Shown here in pieces: positions 59,446 to 64,000 of a stretch of 64,000 bases of DNA. The notes under the pieces were generated by a model. The model did not search any database. It was not told the DNA's origin and saw only the letters and a list, made by a program, of their open reading frames with translations. Both the position numbers and the translations under genes were made by a program. This DNA is from Azolla pinnata (lineage: Eukaryota; Streptophyta; Polypodiopsida; Salviniales; Salviniaceae). Within the stretch, counting starts at the first letter, position 1. Every line of letters begins with the position of its first letter. The stretch is from the NCBI GenBank assembly GCA_037176905.1, contig JBBBWG010013779.1, positions 1-64,000 on the forward strand, given 5' to 3'.

Positions 59446-61829
59446 ATGGGCGGCCATGGCGGCCTCAACATCCTTCCTCAGAAGCGATGGAATGTCTACA
59501 ACTTCGACAATCGCGAGAAGGTGAGGAAAGACGAGGAAGAAGCAGCGCAGAGGGAGCACATCCGCAGGCAAGAGGAACGGCGGAAGGACGCGGAAGCCCG
59601 CCTCGAAAAGCTCAGACAAGTAGCCAAAAAGCAGAGGTTTTTCTCCTTCTCCTTCTTCTTCTTCTTCTTCTTCTTCTTTCTGTCGTTCTTTCCTTGTCCC
59701 TGCTTCTGTCTGTCTACTCTTCATCTTCTTCCTTTTGCTTAGGAGATGAAAAAAGACGCCTTTTCTGCCTCTTCCTCCTCTTCTTTTTCTTCTTCCTCTT
59801 CTTCGTTTTTACGGGATTAAGAAGCACATGTTTATTTCTTGTCATGTGATTAATAGCACTGATCTAATCCTTTTCTTCTTTCTTGTTTTCTGACGGGATT
59901 GGGGAATGTAGGTATGCCTCTTCTTCGTCTTCATCTTGTTTCGACACGGTGCAAGGAGAGGAGAATGTCTTGGAGGAGACGAAGATCTCATCTGGTGATG
60001 TCCTTGTCCAAGAGACAGAGAGGAAGAAACCCTCTGATGATGATGCCACCATCCGTGAGATGAAGCTTTTTGAAGGCCTCGTCTCTTTCAAGAGATTGCG
60101 CCCTGGAGATAAAGAAAGAGTAGAAAGCACCAAGTTCGGAGGCAATGGAAGCGATGAAGAGGATGAAGAAGAGAAGAGGAAGAAGAAACGGAAATTGATG
60201 TTTAGAGGAGATAAAGAGCTCGAAAGGCTATTTAAACGAGCTGAGAAAGAAGCAACAAGAGTCGGAAAGGATGGTATTACAGCCGATGATGATCACTACA
60301 AGCTAGGATATGGTTGTTTGGGGAGAGACAAGAAGCAGCCATGGTACCTATCCAGAAGCTCCCTGAATGATGAAACTGAAACCGATTCAGGAAAGCATTC
60401 CGACGGTCGAATGGAAAGTTCATGTAAGTTACAGCACTTTTGAAAACCCTGTTTCCATCTTAGGAATTTTTGTGAAATTATAATGTTTGGTAGGCGCTAA
60501 ATTTTCTTCTCATAGATTGCATACACATAGAAGAGCTGTCAGGAAGGACTTCCATAGAAATATATTTGGAAGGACATTTGAACTTAAGCAGTCAAGGATT
60601 GCATTCCTTGGTATTTTTATTGATTTCTAGTATTCGATAGTTTCGATCTTGATGCTTCACAATAAATATGAACTAGTAATGTCTGTGCTAGCATATTGGA
60701 ACGTTCTGAAGTAATGAGTTTTCTTTACTTTTGAAAAACATATTCATGATATCATTCCGAAACTCAGTTTTAATTGAAGTATTCTGATGGCATGTATCAC
60801 TTTTTGGTCCATACTAGCTTGGTATTGGATGATCAAGTTCCTGATCCCTTGCACATCAGATAACTTGTCAGCCTTGAATTAGAGTAGATGGCACCTTTAA
60901 AATCAAAATGTCAAGCTTTTTGAGAGTATTGGTTGGCTGTTGTGTTAATTTGTAGGATCGTAGAATAAAATTCAGGAGACTGATGGACCTTCAAGTTTCC
61001 TGTTTTGATGTATCACCTTCGACCAGGATTCATTCACAATTCATACGAGTCAGACTAGATAATGGCTGCAGGAATTATGTAAGTGCATAGAAAACTTTAT
61101 ATTTAGAGAACAAGAATACAAGAATCCAGTGGTAGCATGAAAAAGTATAATTATAGTTGATTTTTAGATTGAATTCTGAACCAAGTATATGGATTCTAAT
61201 ACGTAACTCTAACCTACACTCCACTATCTGAGCATGCATGTGATTTACATACCTATTATTCTTTTTTTTCAATCATCTATCACTTTTTTTGTACATTAGC
61301 CGGGAAAGTATATTCAATATTTAACACATAAATTGAGTCATGCTAGTCGCGATCTTTGCAGGGATGATAAATTATAAAATTTTATGAACCTAGGGGTGTC
61401 AACTACCTTTTTTATTATCTGACTTAATCTTCAGTTTTGTCAGAAGATGATTATAAAATTTAGGTTCGAAGTACGGATTTCAACTATGTACTGATATGGG
61501 CATTAACTTACATTCTTATTTTAACCATCCATTGATTTGTTTAATTACCTTGCAAAACCATTTATGACCACAAGGCTGCTATTTTGCACCTATGTTATGT
61601 TGAGGACAATTTGTCTGACTTGTTTTTTGAAATTTGATTAGCATCAGATGGAAACAAGAGGAAAAAAACTATCAAGGAGTTGAGAGAGGAGAGATTGAAG
61701 AGGGAAGAGATCGAACGAAAAAGAGCTCAGAAATTGGTAAGTCTTCCTTCAAATTCTCAGACAGCTGGAGGTCAATTTGTTGGTGGTCGACGACCTTACT
61801 ACAACTCAAGCTATGGCAATGCAAGATGA
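59446..61829 (+). CDS. LENG1-like protein with N-terminal Cir_N domain
   Basis: The exons are 59446-59636, 59912-60423 and 61642-61829, in phase, encoding 296 residues. The N-terminus MGGHGGLNILPQKRWNVYNF then DNREKVRKDEEEAA is the hallmark of leukocyte receptor cluster member 1 (LENG1) homologues and of the Cir_N domain shared with several splicing-linked proteins. The middle is acidic and basic low-complexity (DEEDEEEKRKKKRK, a likely nuclear signal) with YKLGYGCLGRDKKQPWYL. The C-terminus has a charged helix (KKTIKELREERLKREEIER) and ends in GGRRPYYNSSYGNAR, a Tyr/Arg tail seen in the family. I first considered a splice at the GTAAGT at 61737. Reading through gives this conserved-looking tail, so read-through was kept. 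The role is probably nuclear RNA processing, inferred from domain company. Confidence 0.88.
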
Positions 61830-62249
61830 ATTTGAATGTTTGAAGAGGCAACCAGACAAGGATCTTTGCCTTGATGACGAAGGAATAGTCCACTACCCAC
61901 CTCATCCCAAGTTGATATTTCTGTACAATTATTTGTTTGAGTTTTCACTGTGCTTCTTGTGATTGTTCCACTGCATAGTTATAGGAATGGAAAATTGTGG
62001 TGGCAATGGAAGAAAGATTTTTGCTTTATTGGAGAAATGGAAGAAGATACAATCTCGGGTGTAACAACAAGAAGGCAATCGAGGACTGAAGTTCTGTCAG
62101 TGTCAAGCACAATTTTCTCATGTTCAATTTTAGAACCAAGTGTGGAGCATATGACAGCCATCAGATGTATTAGATAAAATGTATAATTAATACTATTTCT
62201 AACTGTGCAGTACTGTGATTCTTCTGCATTGTACTTTAGAAAGGTCTTC
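61830..62249. other. 3' flank of the LENG1-like gene
   Basis: No further exon is supported before the assembly gap. Sequence that could resolve alternative 3' ends is lost in the gap. Confidence 0.45.
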
Positions 62250-62349
62250 NNNNNNNNNNNNNNNNNNNNNNNNNNNNNNNNNNNNNNNNNNNNNNNNNNN
62301 NNNNNNNNNNNNNNNNNNNNNNNNNNNNNNNNNNNNNNNNNNNNNNNNN
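62250..62349. other. Assembly gap of 100 N
   Basis: Exactly 100 undetermined bases, the customary placeholder for a gap of unknown size between contigs. Distances across this point are not reliable. Confidence 0.98.
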
Positions 62350-63701
62350 GTTGAGACGGATCACAAAAATGTCTCCATATTGTAAGTAATGTTTGCATTA
62401 ACATATGAAGTATATCAAACATTCATCTTTACCAGCAGCAATTTTACTCCACGTGTAATAAAATTTCATTAAGTTGACCTTATGAAAAGCCTGGATGTCC
62501 AAGGATCAACCTCGGGCCAAGATATAACCACAATACTGCAGTCTTCATGTATAATGTAAGTTTCAAAAAGCTCACAGCATCCAATTAAAAGGGCTAGGAA
62601 ACAAGCCATCTTTGCATCATACATCAGGTTCTACTTATATGAAAAGCATCCGTGTCCTCGTGTTATGGTACGCACTTCTTCTGCATCGAGTCAACACCAT
62701 TAAACTGCACCCACGTCCTCATGGTACATACACCCTTCTTCTGCATCGAGTCAACACCGTTAACCTGCAGCAGCAGGAATGTCAATTTAGCAACTGATTA
62801 AAAATCAAATTATATGACACTTCGAAGTGAAGCATTCAAATGCATAGTCTTCATGTGTTAGCTAATCAATTCTTGTTGATGTCATTGTAGTTTTACTAAG
62901 TTCATCCTTCATACTCCTATTCCATTACCCTCTTGCCAGACATTTTCAGCATTCTCAATCCTTAAAATCAAGGTAATGATTGAAGTGTTTCCATCAAACA
63001 CGTGTTCTTGATGTCTCTTGCAATTCAACTAGCAAAATTAATGATTAAAGATTCTCTTCTCAAGGTAAGTTTGGAACTCCTATTCAAGGTAAAACACCAC
63101 AAATTTGGCAAAGTTAAGTATTTACCAAAGTTAATATCATAAACAGCCTATTGTCATAGCGTTCAAGTCAAGAAAAAACAACTACATCTACGAAAGTTGA
63201 GACGAAATATCTACATCTACAAACAAGGGATTCAAATGTCAACGTAATAATGAGTCAACTGCTAAAATATACCAACCTATTGTAGGGTCAATATGAAAAA
63301 TACGGCCATATTATTATGCTGTACAACTACAGGTCATAAGGGGTTTAATTGTGATATAAGGAAAAAGCAAAATAGGAGCCCTGACACAACACTGTTTTGC
63401 TACTCAGGGTGTCCAAGAGACACACAAGGAAATCGTGGCCAGCAGGTAAGAATGAGGGAACAAAACACAAAAAGAAATTGAGACAAGAAAACCAGTAAAA
63501 ATGAGTGAAAGAGCCTAGAAAGTGGAGAACTGCAAAAAACTTCAATAGTACTGCATTAGGAATTGTAACTAGGGAATTCAGATCAAAACACATGATTTTG
63601 TATTGCACATGATGAGCCCAATAAAGGAACACACATCACAATTTATAACACATACAGATGTTACCAGAACTAGAGTTTGGAATCATTACCAATGAGGAAT
63701 T
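62350..63701. other. Intergenic or intron DNA, 60-bp duplication
   Basis: AT-rich sequence holding a 60-bp tandem duplication at about 62651-62770 (shared word TTCTTCTGCATCGAGTCAAC). The segment lies downstream of the last minus-strand gene's stop, so part of it is that gene's 3' UTR. Confidence 0.5.
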
Positions 63702-64000
63702 TCAGTGTCGTCCTCTATCCCTTGATTTCATTTTATCAGTCCTCTCTTCATCATCCCTATGTGATTTTCTTCCATCGTCATAGCTCTTTGATTCCCTTCT
63801 TCTGTTCTTGTCATCACTAGCATTCCGACTGTCAACATAATGTCTTTCTGTCGCATTATTCTTCTCAAGTTTATGTTCCTTCTCTTCTCCGCCATGATGC
63901 TTCTGTTCCTCATACTTTGTATCCCTCCTCTTATGGATTTTACCCTCTTCTTCACTGCTATCTGAGTAGGGCCGTTTTTTACTTTCAATCTCTCGAACAC
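63702..64000 (-). CDS. C-terminus of a charged, nuclear-type protein (partial)
   Basis: The minus strand from the window edge down to a TGA at 63702-63704 gives 98 residues plus a split codon. It reads EIESKKRPYSDSSEEEGKIH and KRRDTKYEEQKHHGGEEKEH, then DSRNASDDKNRRRESKSYDD and ends KSRDRGRH. Alternating Lys/Arg and Asp/Glu/Ser is typical of the tails of splicing-associated and other nuclear RNA-binding proteins. The frame was chosen over a Met-rich alternative starting nearby because of this composition. The domain-bearing part is outside the window, so no family is named. Confidence 0.6.
   Translation of the reverse strand, partial: VREIESKKRPYSDSSEEEGKIHKRRDTKYEEQKHHGGEEKEHKLEKNNATERHYVDSRNASDDKNRRRESKSYDDGRKSHRDDEERTDKMKSRDRGRH

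Noticed and set aside
61737-61742. GTAAGT donor in the last LENG1-like exon
   Set aside because: Reading through gives a Tyr/Arg tail typical of the family and a stop at 61827-61829; splicing was not needed.

Overview
This is nuclear DNA from a flowering plant. The supported genes are plant families with plant-style exon structure: short exons, GT-AG introns, T-rich or AT-rich introns and GC-rich 5' ends. Plant-type promoter signals (telo-boxes, TGGGCC) are present and (TTTAGGG)/(TTAGGG) tracts are scattered through the window. The exact lineage cannot be fixed from sequence alone. A run of 100 N at 62250-62349 is a scaffold gap.

Layout, left to right: the 3' end of a gibberellin 3-oxidase-like 2-oxoglutarate dioxygenase (1-1267, +); a seven-exon gene joining a RING-CH zinc finger to an AlgH/UPF0301 (DUF179) domain (2777-7107, +); a second 2OG dioxygenase of the At3g19000 type (8449-10481, -), with a telomere-motif satellite next to its 5' end; a 117-bp minisatellite, then a MAP kinase kinase of the MKK6 type (12775-16356, +); a GC-rich single-exon membrane protein of unknown function (17933-19378, -); eIF1/SUI1 (23483-26107, +); ribosomal protein eL21 (28197-29791, +); a small conserved 83-residue protein (31079-31330, +); a kinase-associated protein phosphatase (KAPP: signal anchor, FHA, PP2C; 34886-39360, +); a WW-domain CURLY FLAG LEAF 1-like protein (40192-42298, -); about 1.1 kb of CATG/CCAT-rich simple repeats; a trihelix-like DNA-binding protein (47955-51231, -); an orphan rhomboid-like exon (about 55978-56084, -); a LENG1/Cir_N-domain protein (59446-61829, +); and the 3' end of a charged nuclear-type protein (63702-64000, -).

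The genes form no operon or cluster. They are an ordinary mix of signalling (MKK6, KAPP), translation (eIF1, eL21), hormone or specialised oxidation (two 2OGDs), transcription or cuticle regulation (trihelix, CFL1-like) and RNA-linked proteins (LENG1, last gene). Exons were joined by hand, and in each multi-exon gene the phases agree from start to stop, or to the window edge for partial genes.

The most unusual points are: the RING-CH plus AlgH fusion; telomere-type repeats that have become coding sequence, giving Asn-Pro runs in two unrelated genes, with further telomeric arrays in the adjacent 5' regions; a 78-nt in-frame segment in the KAPP phosphatase domain that looks like an exitron; and several introns carrying duplicated copies of their own splice-site neighbourhoods.
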